DNA from: Bacteroidales bacterium | GTDB lineage: Bacteria > Bacteroidota > Bacteroidia > Bacteroidales > Paludibacteraceae | Assembly: GCA_015061115.1 (NCBI GenBank) | Contig: SUXE01000012.1 | Location: 88,172 to 152,171, forward strand | Length of the DNA stretch: 64,000 bases | Reading direction: 5' to 3' | Part shown: positions 1 to 8,828 of the stretch, piece by piece | Layout: every line of letters starts with the position of its first letter | How positions within the stretch are numbered: the first letter of the stretch is position 1 | Translations under genes and position numbers: made by a program | Notes under the pieces: generated by a model | Seen by the model: the letters and a program-made list of their open reading frames with translations, nothing else | What the model was told of the DNA's origin: nothing | Databases searched by the model: none

Positions 1-125
1 AATTATTCAAATGTACCAAATATCAAAATCCATTATTCAAAAAAATAACGTATTATGATGAATAACATATATATGACACTGAATTTTGATATCTCATCAA
101 AAATTTCACTCAAAAGTGGAAAAAC

Positions 126-1157
126 TCATTTGTCTAATACTTTTTTCAGACCTTCACTAAATATGACTTTATATCCATTTTCCGAATTTTCGTCTGTGAT
201 TATGAAGTAGGCCAAGATTGATGGATTTTTATCGAGTAAATCAAATGCGCGTTCGTATCCCATAACCATAAACGCTGTGGCGTAAGCGTCTGCTGTGATG
301 CAATCAGGAGCAATGACAGTGCTGGATAGTATGTCTTTTTGTACAGGACAACCAGTTGTCGGATCTATTGTGTGAGCATAACGTTTCCCGTCGTGATAGT
401 AGAAATTACGGTAATTTCCACTTGTCGCGATACCTCCATCGTTCAATTTAAGAATGCCTCCTATGCCATTTATACGTTGCAAGTAGTCTTCTTCCGGAAC
501 ATTTATTCCAACTTTCCATGCTGTTCCTTTGGGATTGTTGCCATGCAGTGCAATTTCACCTCCAATTTCCACCATGTAGTTCGCCACACCTTTACTTTTC
601 AGCCAATCCCCGACAATATCACACATATATCCTTTGGCAATACTTGAAGCGTCAAGTTGTATGCGTGGATCTTTTTTATGAAGTCTTCCTTTTCTGTCAA
701 GTCTGATTTTATTACATCCCACAAACTGCAAAATGCTGTCTACAGCCTCAGGTGTAACATTCTCTTTGTTTTTGAAACCGAAGCCCCACAGGTTGACGAG
801 TGGGGCGACGGTGATATCAAAAGCTCCTGATGTGCGTCGGGAGACTTCTAATGACTTTTCGATAACATTCCTCACATAATGGTTTGCTCTTGCGTCCTGA
901 CTGTTTTTGTTCATCGCAGATATTATGGATTCTGGATTGAACATAGACAATGAGTAATCAAAGTCTTTGAACAGCTTCCGGATACTGTCATGCCAATTAG
1001 CATTTTGACCTTTGCTTGCAAGTGTTTCTTCGAAAGTGATATGGTAAGTCGTGTTGAACACCTCTCCTTCAAAGGTACATGCTTTATAGCTTTGGGCTTT
1101 TATAGCAAGAGTATTCAGAGTGAATACAAAAACAAACCATATTATGCTTTTTCTCAT
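126..1157 (-). CDS. apbE: FAD:protein FMN transferase (ApbE family)
   Basis: ApbE enzymes move FMN from FAD onto a threonine of exported proteins, giving extracytoplasmic covalently flavinylated electron carriers. Seen here: a signal peptide at residues 1-21 (ending AKA-Q), the AKGY motif at 174-177, HTIDPTTG at 262-269 and the metal-binding TADAYATAFMVMG region at 288-300. Length (343 aa) is normal for the family. It is the last gene of a minus-strand operon and starts only 6 bp after the stop of the 578-aa secreted protein, which carries a possible target motif. No lipobox is visible at the signal peptide, so it is probably periplasmic. Family assignment is firm; the substrate is inferred from the neighbourhood. 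Confidence 0.95.
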   Translation of the reverse strand: MRKSIIWFVFVFTLNTLAIKAQSYKACTFEGEVFNTTYHITFEETLASKGQNANWHDSIRKLFKDFDYSLSMFNPESIISAMNKNSQDARANHYVRNVIEKSLEVSRRTSGAFDITVAPLVNLWGFGFKNKENVTPEAVDSILQFVGCNKIRLDRKGRLHKKDPRIQLDASSIAKGYMCDIVGDWLKSKGVANYMVEIGGEIALHGNNPKGTAWKVGINVPEEDYLQRINGIGGILKLNDGGIATSGNYRNFYYHDGKRYAHTIDPTTGCPVQKDILSSTVIAPDCITADAYATAFMVMGYERAFDLLDKNPSILAYFIITDENSENGYKVIFSEGLKKVLDK

Positions 1158-1163
1158 TTTTCA

Positions 1164-2900
1164 CTAATCTTCTTGTGGCTCAAGATTCTCCTTTACAAAT
1201 AGTTTGATCGACTCTTCACACTGGTTATCGTCATTTTCCAATACTCCGGCTGCCATCCAGTAGGCATATTTTCCAGTGAAGAATTCAGGCAATTCTTTTT
1301 CATCACTACCATAACGGAATTCTATATGATATGTATCCTTTGGATTGTCAGGACAGATAAAGAAATACTTGAACTCATCATCATTGTCATCTGTTGACTT
1401 ATAGATATGGAAATTACGCTCTGCATTATAGCCAATCTTCACATATTTGTGAGAAAAAATCTCTGTGCTGTCTGATGCCAATCCTTTGATTGTGCAGCCG
1501 TCAAACACAAATCTTGCGACAGAATTCAAGAAATGGCAAGAAAACTGGATGTCTGGGGCGAAACCTGTGCTTCCATCACCAAATTTAGCTGTAGCTTCCG
1601 CACCTGTCAGTGTGCCGAGCATAGAGTATTTAAGCATTTTTGCGGAAGAATCAGCATTTTCCTCACCTACATATTTTGCGCATTCTGCAATCCAAAGACT
1701 ATCCCATTTAGCAGCTAAAGTACCTTGTTCAGAAAATAGTTCGACGTATGTGCCTGTCAGCTTATTCTGTAACTCTGTTGACAGAATGTCAGAGCCAAAT
1801 TTGATGCCAGAGCCAATAGATACATACTTGTCTGAATTGAAGATCACATTATAGTTGTCACCAACAGCTGCTGTATCAAGTATGTTGAGAACTCCGTCTG
1901 AATAAGTGTATTTATCCGCATCAAGTAGTTTTGCTGATCTGCCAGAACCTTTCTTTACGCTTGCCAATGTGTAGTTGGCATCAGAAGGTATATCTTTCAT
2001 CAACAAGTTGACAATTGGATTTACTCCTGCGACAGCGGCTCCGTCCAAAGAAACAGATGCGGCAGTCTGTTGTTTTACATACACGTTGCAAGGGATGGAT
2101 ACATTGTCTTTACCTTTAAGATAGTAAGTGATATTTGATATTGTTTTTCCCTGTAAACCAGCGGTATGAGTAAAAGCTGGATGGTTGCCATGAGGCTCGG
2201 TGAAGTAGTTTACGCTGAATGCGAGTTCACTCGTGTTGAGCCATAGATTATTGAGTGGAGTGAGCGCGAATTTCTGTCCGCTTGTGGTTGTGATGACGGC
2301 TCCCTGCAGGTCAGCAGAAGGAATAGCAGTGCGATCAATGCCAAGAGAAATGACATAATTGCCCCAATTGGCGGAAGTTCCAGAAGATAGGTTGACTGAT
2401 GAACATTCCATCACAACAGGCGCCGCAGTGTAGGCACTGAATGAACCGTTGGAAAGTAGTTGTTTTGAAGAGGCAAAAACAGAATCTTCAACGAATGTGA
2501 ATCTTGCCTTTTGTTCATCAGTAAGTTTATTGTACACATCCTCAGTCATACTGACACTAACTGCCTTAACACCAAGAATCTGGTTTCCTTCTTTAGATAT
2601 GACACAAGAAGAAAAACGTGATGCTTTTCCACTGGTCGCTGATGTAAAAACATCAACACCATCTGCGATAAGGGCTTCAGCAGGTGTATGAAGTTCTCCT
2701 TCGAAAAATTCTGCAAAAGTCATGTCTGTAGTCGCATAATACATTTTCCCTGAATATGCAGCAGGGTTAAATTCTATGCTAGAGACCGAGTCTTTGTTGT
2801 AAACAACATTTGTACCGTCGTTAAGATTGACGCGAATGTTCTGTGCTTGAATTGTACTTGCCAAGACTAACAATACTGCAAGTGTGAAATTTTTTTTCAT
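1164..2900 (-). CDS. Secreted protein, putative ApbE flavinylation substrate
   Basis: A 578-aa exported protein (signal peptide about 1-20) not assignable to a well-known family with confidence. Its N-terminus has a short beta segment of the kind common in secreted Bacteroidales proteins (DGTNVVYNKDSVSSIEF). At residues 82-90 it reads VDVFTSATS, which resembles the flavinylation motif of FMN-binding domains (VDAxSGATxS), with Thr89 as the candidate acceptor. The stretch MTFAEFFEGEL plus the SAT motif recalls the N-terminal module of Tp47-like lipoproteins, but this is recalled from memory and weak. The rest is Ser/Thr-rich and beta-like. It sits between a small secreted protein and apbE, spaced 27 bp and 6 bp. 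Inference: an exported flavoprotein matured by its neighbour. Confidence 0.6.
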   Translation of the reverse strand: MKKNFTLAVLLVLASTIQAQNIRVNLNDGTNVVYNKDSVSSIEFNPAAYSGKMYYATTDMTFAEFFEGELHTPAEALIADGVDVFTSATSGKASRFSSCVISKEGNQILGVKAVSVSMTEDVYNKLTDEQKARFTFVEDSVFASSKQLLSNGSFSAYTAAPVVMECSSVNLSSGTSANWGNYVISLGIDRTAIPSADLQGAVITTTSGQKFALTPLNNLWLNTSELAFSVNYFTEPHGNHPAFTHTAGLQGKTISNITYYLKGKDNVSIPCNVYVKQQTAASVSLDGAAVAGVNPIVNLLMKDIPSDANYTLASVKKGSGRSAKLLDADKYTYSDGVLNILDTAAVGDNYNVIFNSDKYVSIGSGIKFGSDILSTELQNKLTGTYVELFSEQGTLAAKWDSLWIAECAKYVGEENADSSAKMLKYSMLGTLTGAEATAKFGDGSTGFAPDIQFSCHFLNSVARFVFDGCTIKGLASDSTEIFSHKYVKIGYNAERNFHIYKSTDDNDDEFKYFFICPDNPKDTYHIEFRYGSDEKELPEFFTGKYAYWMAAGVLENDDNQCEESIKLFVKENLEPQED

Positions 2901-2927
2901 TTTTAATACTTTTTTAATCTACAACTA

Positions 2928-3401
2928 TTAACGAACACAAACTTTGAAACTTCCATGAGATGTTTTGATTATACAAACGGAATTTTTCTGATTGTCCAAA
3001 GAAAGAGATATGTTGCCATTTTCATCGGTAATTCCTTTTGTTATAACTATACCTAAGATATTGCATACAGAAACATCAGATTTTGGATTCAAACCGCTAG
3101 CTTCCAATAAACCATTGTTGATAATAAACAAAGGAGATAGGAGTGGAGTAGTTTGTTTTACACTTGATGGATTATTCTCAATTGTGAAAGACCGATATTC
3201 GGTAAGTGGATACGATACAGTTTCATTGTCTGTTTTCAAAATGAGAGAATAAGTATCGAATGATACAACTGGATTCGATGATAGCAGAAATGAAATTTTC
3301 TCACCTTTGATATCCGTTACCACAACTTTATCATCTGCTGATAAATGTTGAAATACACCTAAGAAAGATGTCATCAGAATAAAGCATAACTTTTTATTCA
3401 T
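2928..3401 (-). CDS. Small secreted protein with a C-terminal sorting-like region
   Basis: 157 aa, signal peptide about 1-22 (ends LSA-DD). The mature part is beta-rich; the segment before residue 75 (LKTDNETVSYPLTEYRSFTI) is a pattern frequent in exported Bacteroidales proteins. The C-terminal 50 residues (NILGIVITKGITDENGNISL..., ending FKVCVR) look like a type IX secretion sorting region, though short. First gene of the operon that includes apbE; a good TAnnTTTG promoter lies just upstream. No enzymatic motif is visible and the function is unknown. Confidence 0.6.
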   Translation of the reverse strand: MNKKLCFILMTSFLGVFQHLSADDKVVVTDIKGEKISFLLSSNPVVSFDTYSLILKTDNETVSYPLTEYRSFTIENNPSSVKQTTPLLSPLFIINNGLLEASGLNPKSDVSVCNILGIVITKGITDENGNISLSLDNQKNSVCIIKTSHGSFKVCVR

Positions 3402-3778
3402 ATAAATTGATTTTACAATTGTTTTATCTTTATTGCAAAGTTATATTGTAGAACATGTTTTGGCAATACTCATAATTAGGCAAAAATTTAAGGAGCTTAT
3501 CAGATTTAAGTATATTGAAAGACCTTCATTTAGCATTTGAATACGAGAATCACAAAGTGCGGTTTGTTGATGCAATTTTTTAAAAACGCAAAGTTTTCTA
3601 TATTTTTTCTTATTTTATAAACAGAATAAATTGTTGTCAGTTGTCTATCCTTTCAAAAATCTGTATTTGCCTATAATTAATATTATGTTTAATTTTGTTT
3701 TGGGGAGTCCCCGACTGGATTGAAATTTGAAATTATAAATGCGAAATGCTAAATAGTTTTTTGTCTATCGTCCATCGT
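3402..3778. other. 377-bp intergenic region with heptamer repeats
   Basis: Holds the apbE-operon promoter at its left end, a short GGGG-AGT-CCCC hairpin at 3702-3712 without a clear U-run, and two 7-bp-phased repeats: AAATNNN units at 3723-3757 (aaatttg, aaattat, aaatgcg, aaatgct, aaatagt) and GTCYATC units at 3763-3783. The last array runs through the stop codon of the downstream dprA-like gene. No coding sequence was recognised in the remainder. Confidence 0.6.
3436..3466 (-). promoter_or_regulatory. Bacteroidota-type promoter of the apbE operon
   Basis: On the minus strand TAACTTTG (TAnnTTTG, -7 box) lies at 3436-3443, and a TTG (-33 box) lies at 3464-3466 with a 20-nt spacer. The box is about 35 bp before the ATG at 3401. 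Confidence 0.55.
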
Positions 3779-4654
3779 CTATCGTTCTCCCCAAGGCCAA
3801 ATCATTTGATCTAAAAATTCATCCGCTGAATTCAAACCGACAGCTTGGTCGTCAGCGATAAATAAATTGCATTTTTCATTTTCTGTATTTTCATTCGGAT
3901 AAACGAACGCAAAACTGTCGCGATTATAATCGAGAGCTTTACCAATGTATAATCCGGCTCCGTTTCCGTCTTTGGCCTGAGCCACGATCACAGCGTCCGA
4001 CATGCCGACAATTATACGGTTTCTTTGTTCATAGATTCTGTTTCCGTATCCAAATTTGAATCTGTTTTCTGATATGACGCAAGAAGCTGAATAAATTCGT
4101 TTTTCGACGGTGTTTTCATATTTGTGGCCGAATCCATGTGGTAAGACGCAGATTGTGTAGAATCCAAGTTTTTGAGCGTGCTTGAGAACCATTGCGTCTA
4201 TACCTGGAGCAATCCCTGATACGATCACCAGATTTTCTTTATATGGGTCGAGATTTTCGAGCATTTCCTGCACATGCCTCTCTCCTATTTTATCTGCCTT
4301 TCTCGACCCCACAATTGACACTGCGTATCTGCGGTTTGCATCCAGATTTCCTTTGTGAAAAACAACCAGCGGATAGTCTGGACAATTAAGTAATCTAAAC
4401 GGAAATTCGTTATTTTGAGCGAATGTTGCATCAATGTTATTCTTAGCTATCAATTCGCACTCTATATCGGCAAGTTTGATGACATTTTGTAAATGTTGGC
4501 GACGGAGGTGTGGATACAATTCCGTCTTTCCAAGATCAAGAAAAACGGCTTCAGCACTACCCTTTTCTTCCAACATTTTGACTTTCTGATATGCTGTGAA
4601 CTCATTCATAAAGGAGAGTGCAAGCATATAAAATTCCTCGTCTGTGTAATCCAT
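3779..4654 (-). CDS. DprA/Smf-like Rossmann-fold protein (divergent)
   Basis: DprA loads RecA on incoming single-stranded DNA during transformation; related Smf/SLOG proteins bind nucleotides or nucleic acids. Visible: YPLVVFHKG at 94-102, IVGSRKA at 114-120, VSGIAPGID at 145-153 (family usual GxARGID), VLPHGFGHKYENTVEKRIY at 170-188, and EQRNRIIVGMSDAVIVAQA at 209-227. At 291 aa it is shorter than common DprA proteins (about 360 aa). It ends soon after the Rossmann fold, without the C-terminal winged-helix domain. Pro replaces Arg in the GIAPGID loop. It could be a second, specialised Smf paralog rather than the competence protein. Confidence 0.8.
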   Translation of the reverse strand: MDYTDEEFYMLALSFMNEFTAYQKVKMLEEKGSAEAVFLDLGKTELYPHLRRQHLQNVIKLADIECELIAKNNIDATFAQNNEFPFRLLNCPDYPLVVFHKGNLDANRRYAVSIVGSRKADKIGERHVQEMLENLDPYKENLVIVSGIAPGIDAMVLKHAQKLGFYTICVLPHGFGHKYENTVEKRIYSASCVISENRFKFGYGNRIYEQRNRIIVGMSDAVIVAQAKDGNGAGLYIGKALDYNRDSFAFVYPNENTENEKCNLFIADDQAVGLNSADEFLDQMIWPWGER

Positions 4655-4735
4655 TTTTGTACTGTTATTATTTGGTTATTTTTGAGTTTTATGATTGTAT
4701 TAAAGAAAAATGTGATTGAATTTATAAATAAAAAG

Positions 4736-5848
4736 CTAGAATATTATTCTTTCTATTAAATTTATTATTCCTTCAACAAAAAAGTATGTTGTCAAAAAAT
4801 AGAATAAACAACGTGGCACAAGATAATCTTTCCAAATTGCCAGATCTTCAAGAGTATAATTATCTTCCGTTTTTATTATTGAATATTCCTTATATGATGT
4901 ATAGCTTGTTATTGCTAAAGACAACGCCGTGGTCAATGCGTATATAATATTATCATGAAAACTGAATTTTTTGTTAAAACTACATACAAGTAAGTCAATT
5001 ATGGCAATAACAAAAAAAATAACTGTAAAGCTTTCAATTTTACTTTCTCCTTTTGCTTCGTCCATTTCCTCTTGGGAATGTCCGAACAGTTCAACATCTC
5101 TTTTATGTTTTTCTTGGAATATCTCCATATCTGTTTTTCCTTCGAAATTTTCAAGATGTGTTATTTTCTTTACTGTTATTCCATCAATCTGGGGTTGGAG
5201 AATAGTTTCGATATAATCGCCTTCTTCCCATGTGTAATATTCTTTTTCAGAAATTTCATCAAATATTTTTTTATTTGTATAATCGTAGAAATGAGCAAAA
5301 TAAGTGTAGTATTTACCCTTGGAAACTTTCAACTCTATTATTCTAGCGGTATATTTGATTTTATTATTCTTAAATATGGTATGACCAAGTATATATACAA
5401 TTATGCAATGTATTGAATATGTGATTGTATATAAATTGAACGAATTAAATACATGTTCAATCAAGTTTTCTGCAGAAAGTCCATTAGAGAAAAAAGATTC
5501 TTTTATAGCAATGACGGTCGCTATGACAATTAGGCATGTTCCTAGAATAGCAGGAACTTTACTATAAATTCTTTCTTCACTAAAATAACTAAAATATATA
5601 AAAGATGGATAAGAAATTATACCTGCTATCAAAAGCAGTTCGTTATTACAAAAAATGAATCCATAATCATATATTATGAATATGGAGATTAAGAACAAAC
5701 TTATACTTATGATTTTGGAGTACTTGTCCACCTTTTCCTTATTCTGGACACATTGTTCCTGGATCTTTTCAAATTTAGAAGATCCAGTATATTCTTCTTC
5801 GCTATATTTATTGATAGACTGTTTTTGATTTTCTTCTGATCTTTCCAT
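4736..5848 (-). CDS. Multi-pass membrane protein of unknown function
   Basis: 370 aa. A charged N-terminal 45 residues is followed by hydrophobic segments near 46-65, 70-87, 95-115 and 135-158, a soluble middle part (about 165-270, Lys/Glu/Tyr-rich), and three more hydrophobic segments towards the C-terminus. No recognised motif. It is AT-rich with a Lys/Ile/Tyr-heavy composition, unlike the neighbouring housekeeping genes, which hints at accessory origin. It lies 33 bp downstream of the HicB-like gene on the same strand, so they may share a transcript. Confidence 0.55.
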   Translation of the reverse strand: MERSEENQKQSINKYSEEEYTGSSKFEKIQEQCVQNKEKVDKYSKIISISLFLISIFIIYDYGFIFCNNELLLIAGIISYPSFIYFSYFSEERIYSKVPAILGTCLIVIATVIAIKESFFSNGLSAENLIEHVFNSFNLYTITYSIHCIIVYILGHTIFKNNKIKYTARIIELKVSKGKYYTYFAHFYDYTNKKIFDEISEKEYYTWEEGDYIETILQPQIDGITVKKITHLENFEGKTDMEIFQEKHKRDVELFGHSQEEMDEAKGESKIESFTVIFFVIAIIDLLVCSFNKKFSFHDNIIYALTTALSLAITSYTSYKEYSIIKTEDNYTLEDLAIWKDYLVPRCLFYFLTTYFFVEGIINLIERIIF

Positions 5849-5881
5849 AGATATTATCTTTAGTATTTTTTCAGCATTTTT

Positions 5882-6139
5882 TCAAATGTCATCATAGATT
5901 GATGTTTTAGGAAATGAGCATAAATCGTATTTATAAACTAACTGAAAATCTCCTTTCAAAATATCAGGAATTTCAAGATTCATCTCCTTGCTTGTCTCAA
6001 TATATAAATTAATTGCTTCTTTTATTGATTTTTTAATTTCTCTTATATTCTTGCCTGTTACCGCAATTCCGTAAATATCTTTAACGTATGCAGATAAATT
6101 ATTGTCAGCGAACTCCATGACTATTATTATTTTCTCCAT
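5882..6139 (-). CDS. HicB-like antitoxin-type protein, C-terminally truncated
   Basis: 85 aa. The N-terminal fold matches HicB antitoxins: NLSAYVKDIYGIAVTGKNIREIKKSIKEAINLYIE (central part of the protein) parallels the family pattern of a short beta hairpin, then GxxxxG and an amphipathic helix. The segment GDFQLVYKYDLCSF resembles the linker before the DNA-binding domain in longer Bacteroidales HicB proteins, but here the protein stops within about 10 residues and lacks any helix-turn-helix. No intact hicA is adjacent. Probably an orphan or decayed antitoxin. Confidence 0.6.
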   Translation of the reverse strand: MEKIIIVMEFADNNLSAYVKDIYGIAVTGKNIREIKKSIKEAINLYIETSKEMNLEIPDILKGDFQLVYKYDLCSFPKTSIYDDI

Positions 6140-6168
6140 TGTGCTGTAGTTTTTATGAATTTTATTAT

Positions 6169-6312
6169 TTCATTGCTCTTAGAATACTTTGATATGTGCT
6201 TTTGGGCGTTCCGCCTTGACAATCATCGTAAAATCAGTCATAAGCGAGGAAAAATACAACAACAGTTTCTGAGTCTTTGATTAATATATGTTTTTTGTTT
6301 ATTAAGATCAAT
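6169..6312 (-). pseudogene. Possible gene remnant upstream of the HicB-like gene
   Basis: Between the crcB stop and the HicB-like gene the minus strand reads, in one frame, LILINKKHILIKDSETVVVFF, then LAYD, one TGA stop, then FYDDCQGGTPKSTYQSILRA and MK before a TAA. The amino-acid composition looks protein-like and continues across the single in-frame stop. It could be the 3' end of a lost toxin partner. The family is not recognised and the call is tentative. Confidence 0.3.
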
Positions 6313-6675
6313 TTATGCAATATATTTCGCCAATGCTATTCCAGCAACACAACTCAAGACACAAACTATAACACTTGTCGCCGCATATATAACTGCTACT
6401 CCCCAATCCCCTTTTTCTATTAATGTCATTGTTTCCAATGAGAAGGTAGAGAAAGTTGTGAATCCGCCACAAAAACCTACTTTAAGCAGCAGCGACAATC
6501 TTTCATCCACTCCTTTTATATCCGCCACACCTGCTATCACTCCGATGATGAATGAACCTACGATGTTGGCTATCATCGTTTTGAAAGGAAATGCCGTCGA
6601 CACGGGAAGATAATTCAACGAATATCTCAGCATCGCACCGAGCGCACCTCCAATCGCAACGTAGACAAAATTCAT
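6313..6675 (-). CDS. crcB: Fluoride exporter CrcB (Fluc family)
   Basis: 120 aa, four predicted membrane helices. Fluc channels are dual-topology dimers that export fluoride from the cytoplasm. Diagnostic segments seen: GGALGAMLRYSLN near the N-terminus, NIVGSFIIG in the second helix, and CGGFTTFSTFSLE, the phenylalanine-box and Ser/Thr track lining the pores, in the third. Length is typical. It follows the 206-aa conserved gene by 5 bp on the same strand, so they are likely co-transcribed. No fluoride riboswitch was recognised upstream of the pair. Confidence 0.95.
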   Translation of the reverse strand: MNFVYVAIGGALGAMLRYSLNYLPVSTAFPFKTMIANIVGSFIIGVIAGVADIKGVDERLSLLLKVGFCGGFTTFSTFSLETMTLIEKGDWGVAVIYAATSVIVCVLSCVAGIALAKYIA

Positions 6676-6680
6676 TTATA

Positions 6681-7301
6681 TTACTGCTTTACAGTAGTCG
6701 CACCTTTGGCAATCATGATGAATGGGAATATAAACTCTACCATCCATGATTGTGTGTATCCAAGTTTGTTGACATTTGCACGCAGACGTGATGCTGTCTG
6801 TGCCGCATCAAGCTTGTCCCAATCGTTTTTCTCCATCAAGTCTCTCACTCCATCCACCACGACTTTTCTGATCATTCCGTCGAAGTATTTTGGCATCTGA
6901 AGTTTCCATCCTAGATGTGTTGTAAGAAGCTGGACGAAATCCTGTACGAATCCCTGGAACACAACAAAGAAATTGTTGACCTGCTGAAGATTCTTGCAGT
7001 TTTTAGTGATTGAACGGTCGATATCCTTGAAGAAACTTTCGCTCAATCCGTAGTTTGCCATAAGCATTCTTCTTGCCTCAGCTCTCTCTCCAAGACCAAG
7101 TTTTCCGTTCTGAGTTGGCACTTTGCAAGCCACTTTGAAAGCTCTCAAGTCTGGCATCTGATTGATGTTTGTGATGCCGAAAGTGGCAGCCACGAATGCC
7201 TGGATATATACACGGATCAAAGATATGTAGTCTTCCTCATTCTTCTGAATTTCAGCCTGCTTATCTTCTCCCTTTTTTTTCAAACCGTCTAATAGACCCA
7301 T
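6681..7301 (-). CDS. Conserved hypothetical protein
   Basis: 206 aa, soluble, largely helical, with a basic N-terminus (MGLLDGLKKKGEDKQAEIQK) and a hydrophobic C-terminal stretch (WMVEFIFPFIMIAKG). No signal peptide, no known catalytic motif. Codon use and even composition look like a stably kept gene. It directly precedes crcB (5-bp gap). I do not recognise the family. Confidence 0.6.
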   Translation of the reverse strand: MGLLDGLKKKGEDKQAEIQKNEEDYISLIRVYIQAFVAATFGITNINQMPDLRAFKVACKVPTQNGKLGLGERAEARRMLMANYGLSESFFKDIDRSITKNCKNLQQVNNFFVVFQGFVQDFVQLLTTHLGWKLQMPKYFDGMIRKVVVDGVRDLMEKNDWDKLDAAQTASRLRANVNKLGYTQSWMVEFIFPFIMIAKGATTVKQ

Positions 7302-7306
7302 ATAAT

Positions 7307-7341
7307 ATCAATTAATAATTATGAATTAAAAATGAAGAATT
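7307..7341. repeat. Heptamer-phased repeat (5 units)
   Basis: atcaatt, aataatt, atgaatt, aaaaatg, aagaatt: imperfect units keeping a 7-bp period between the 206-aa gene and the aspartate kinase terminator. Confidence 0.5.
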
Positions 7342-7346
7342 GATAA

Positions 7347-7370
7347 GGAGACGGAATTCCTCCCGTCTCC
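7347..7370 (-). terminator. Intrinsic terminator after the aspartate kinase gene
   Basis: GGAGACGG / CCGTCTCC stem of 8 bp with an 8-nt loop, 10 bp past the stop codon. On the minus strand it is followed by a T-rich tract. Confidence 0.7.
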
Positions 7371-7379
7371 TTTATCATC

Positions 7380-8765
7380 TTATTTCTTTACACAAAGAGC
7401 GTTGTTAAGAGCGACAACTGCCTTAGAGTAGTCGCCTCTTTCGATAACGAACTGCATATTCACCTGACGTAGCGACTGTGCGAAGCAATCGATGTTTACG
7501 CCTGAATCAGACAATGCCTGAGCAGCTTTGCAAAGGATTCCTGGGTGAGCGATGTTTGTACCGATGCAGCAAACGATAGCAGCCTCTTTGACAACAACCT
7601 CGTAGCAAACCTCTTGAAGTTCCTTGATAAGGTCCTTGCTCTTCTGCTTGTCCCAAACAACCATAGTGATGCAGTTGGCGTTTGTCGTCTTCAAGATGTA
7701 GCTTACACCATGTTTTGCGAATACCTGCATTACCTTCAAGTCGTAGCCTACCTCACCTACCATCATAGGGTCGTGAACCTCGATTGCCAATACTTTGTCT
7801 GTACCGGAAACGATCTCCACTTTAGTCTCCTTGCTGATGTAGTTCTTAGAGATAAGTGTACCTGGGTGCTCTGGCTCGAATGTGTTCTTGATACGGATGT
7901 TGATGCCTGCAAGCTCAAGCGGTTTTGCAGCCTTAGGGTGGATAGCCTCCATACCTACGTCAGCAAGCTGGTCTGCCACCATAAAGTTAGTGTTACCCAC
8001 TACGATGCTGTTCTCTGTACCTACAAGTTTAGGATCTGCGCTAGATAGGTGGAACTCTTTGTGGATAATAGCCTCATCAGCCTTCACCTCAACAGCGATC
8101 TTAGAGAAAGTGACCTCAGAATAACCACGGTCGAATGCACGCATTATTCCCTCTATACCTTTAGTATATCCTGTAGCGATGCAAAGAGTCTTGCTGAAAT
8201 CGATGCCAGAGAACTCTTTCTTGATACGCTCGTCAATAGTAAGCGACTCACTGTCGTTGAAACCGCAAAGGTCGACGAAAGTAGCGTTGATTCCGTTGTT
8301 CTGGCAGATGTTTACCGAGTTGAATGCAGAGTGAGCCTCACCGATAGAAGAAAGGATCTCACGAGCAGCCAAGAAGATGTTAGCCTTGTTGACGTATCCT
8401 GAACCAGCCACGTTGTGCATGCTGTAAAGATAGTTCTTTGCCTGCTGGATTCTGTCTTTGATGAATTTGTCTGCAACCTCCTGATCAAGTTTGATATCAG
8501 CGAAACCACGGTTTAGCTGAATAAGTTTGTCGCACAACTCATCAAGAGCGGTGCTGTAATCACCGTCTTCAACAAACTTGACATAGATACCTGGAGCACC
8601 AGTCTTCTTATGTTCAAGCAACCAGTTAGTGACATTGTTGTAAGCAGAAACAACAAAGATTCTGTTGTACAACTCACTTCCGCTTCTTTTACCTTTGATT
8701 ATGTTCGCCAAAACGTCCTGAAACTGACTCATGGACGTACCACCAATTTTCTCTACTGTAAGCAT
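7380..8765 (-). CDS. Aspartate kinase
   Basis: Phosphorylates L-aspartate, the first step towards lysine, threonine, methionine and diaminopimelate. Seen: N-terminal KIGGTSM (family K-x-GGTS), the amino-acid kinase core, TGYTKGIEGIMRAFDRGYSE near the middle, and a C-terminal pair of ACT-type regulatory modules (from about residue 300). The ATG at 8765 (protein begins MLTVEKIGG) is preferred over an ATG 30 bp further upstream, because the predicted -7 box at 8793-8800 covers that upstream codon. Resulting length is 461 aa. The next gene on the other side of the divergent intergenic region is an aspartate aminotransferase. Confidence 0.9.
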   Translation of the reverse strand: MLTVEKIGGTSMSQFQDVLANIIKGKRSGSELYNRIFVVSAYNNVTNWLLEHKKTGAPGIYVKFVEDGDYSTALDELCDKLIQLNRGFADIKLDQEVADKFIKDRIQQAKNYLYSMHNVAGSGYVNKANIFLAAREILSSIGEAHSAFNSVNICQNNGINATFVDLCGFNDSESLTIDERIKKEFSGIDFSKTLCIATGYTKGIEGIMRAFDRGYSEVTFSKIAVEVKADEAIIHKEFHLSSADPKLVGTENSIVVGNTNFMVADQLADVGMEAIHPKAAKPLELAGINIRIKNTFEPEHPGTLISKNYISKETKVEIVSGTDKVLAIEVHDPMMVGEVGYDLKVMQVFAKHGVSYILKTTNANCITMVVWDKQKSKDLIKELQEVCYEVVVKEAAIVCCIGTNIAHPGILCKAAQALSDSGVNIDCFAQSLRQVNMQFVIERGDYSKAVVALNNALCVKK

Positions 8766-8792
8766 TTTTACACAATATATATAATTTGGGTG

Positions 8793-8828
8793 CAAAAGTA
8801 ATTAAAAATTCTAAATTCTAAATGCAAA
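8793..8828 (-). promoter_or_regulatory. Promoter of aspartate kinase
   Basis: Minus-strand TACTTTTG (-7) at 8793-8800 and TTTG (-33) at 8825-8828 with a 24-nt spacer. The -33 box lies inside a heptamer repeat, so changes in that array could alter promoter spacing. Confidence 0.5.

Noticed and set aside
7302..7379. Fluoride riboswitch before the crcB pair
   Set aside because: The region is heptamer repeats and a terminator; no crcB-motif pseudoknot elements seen.
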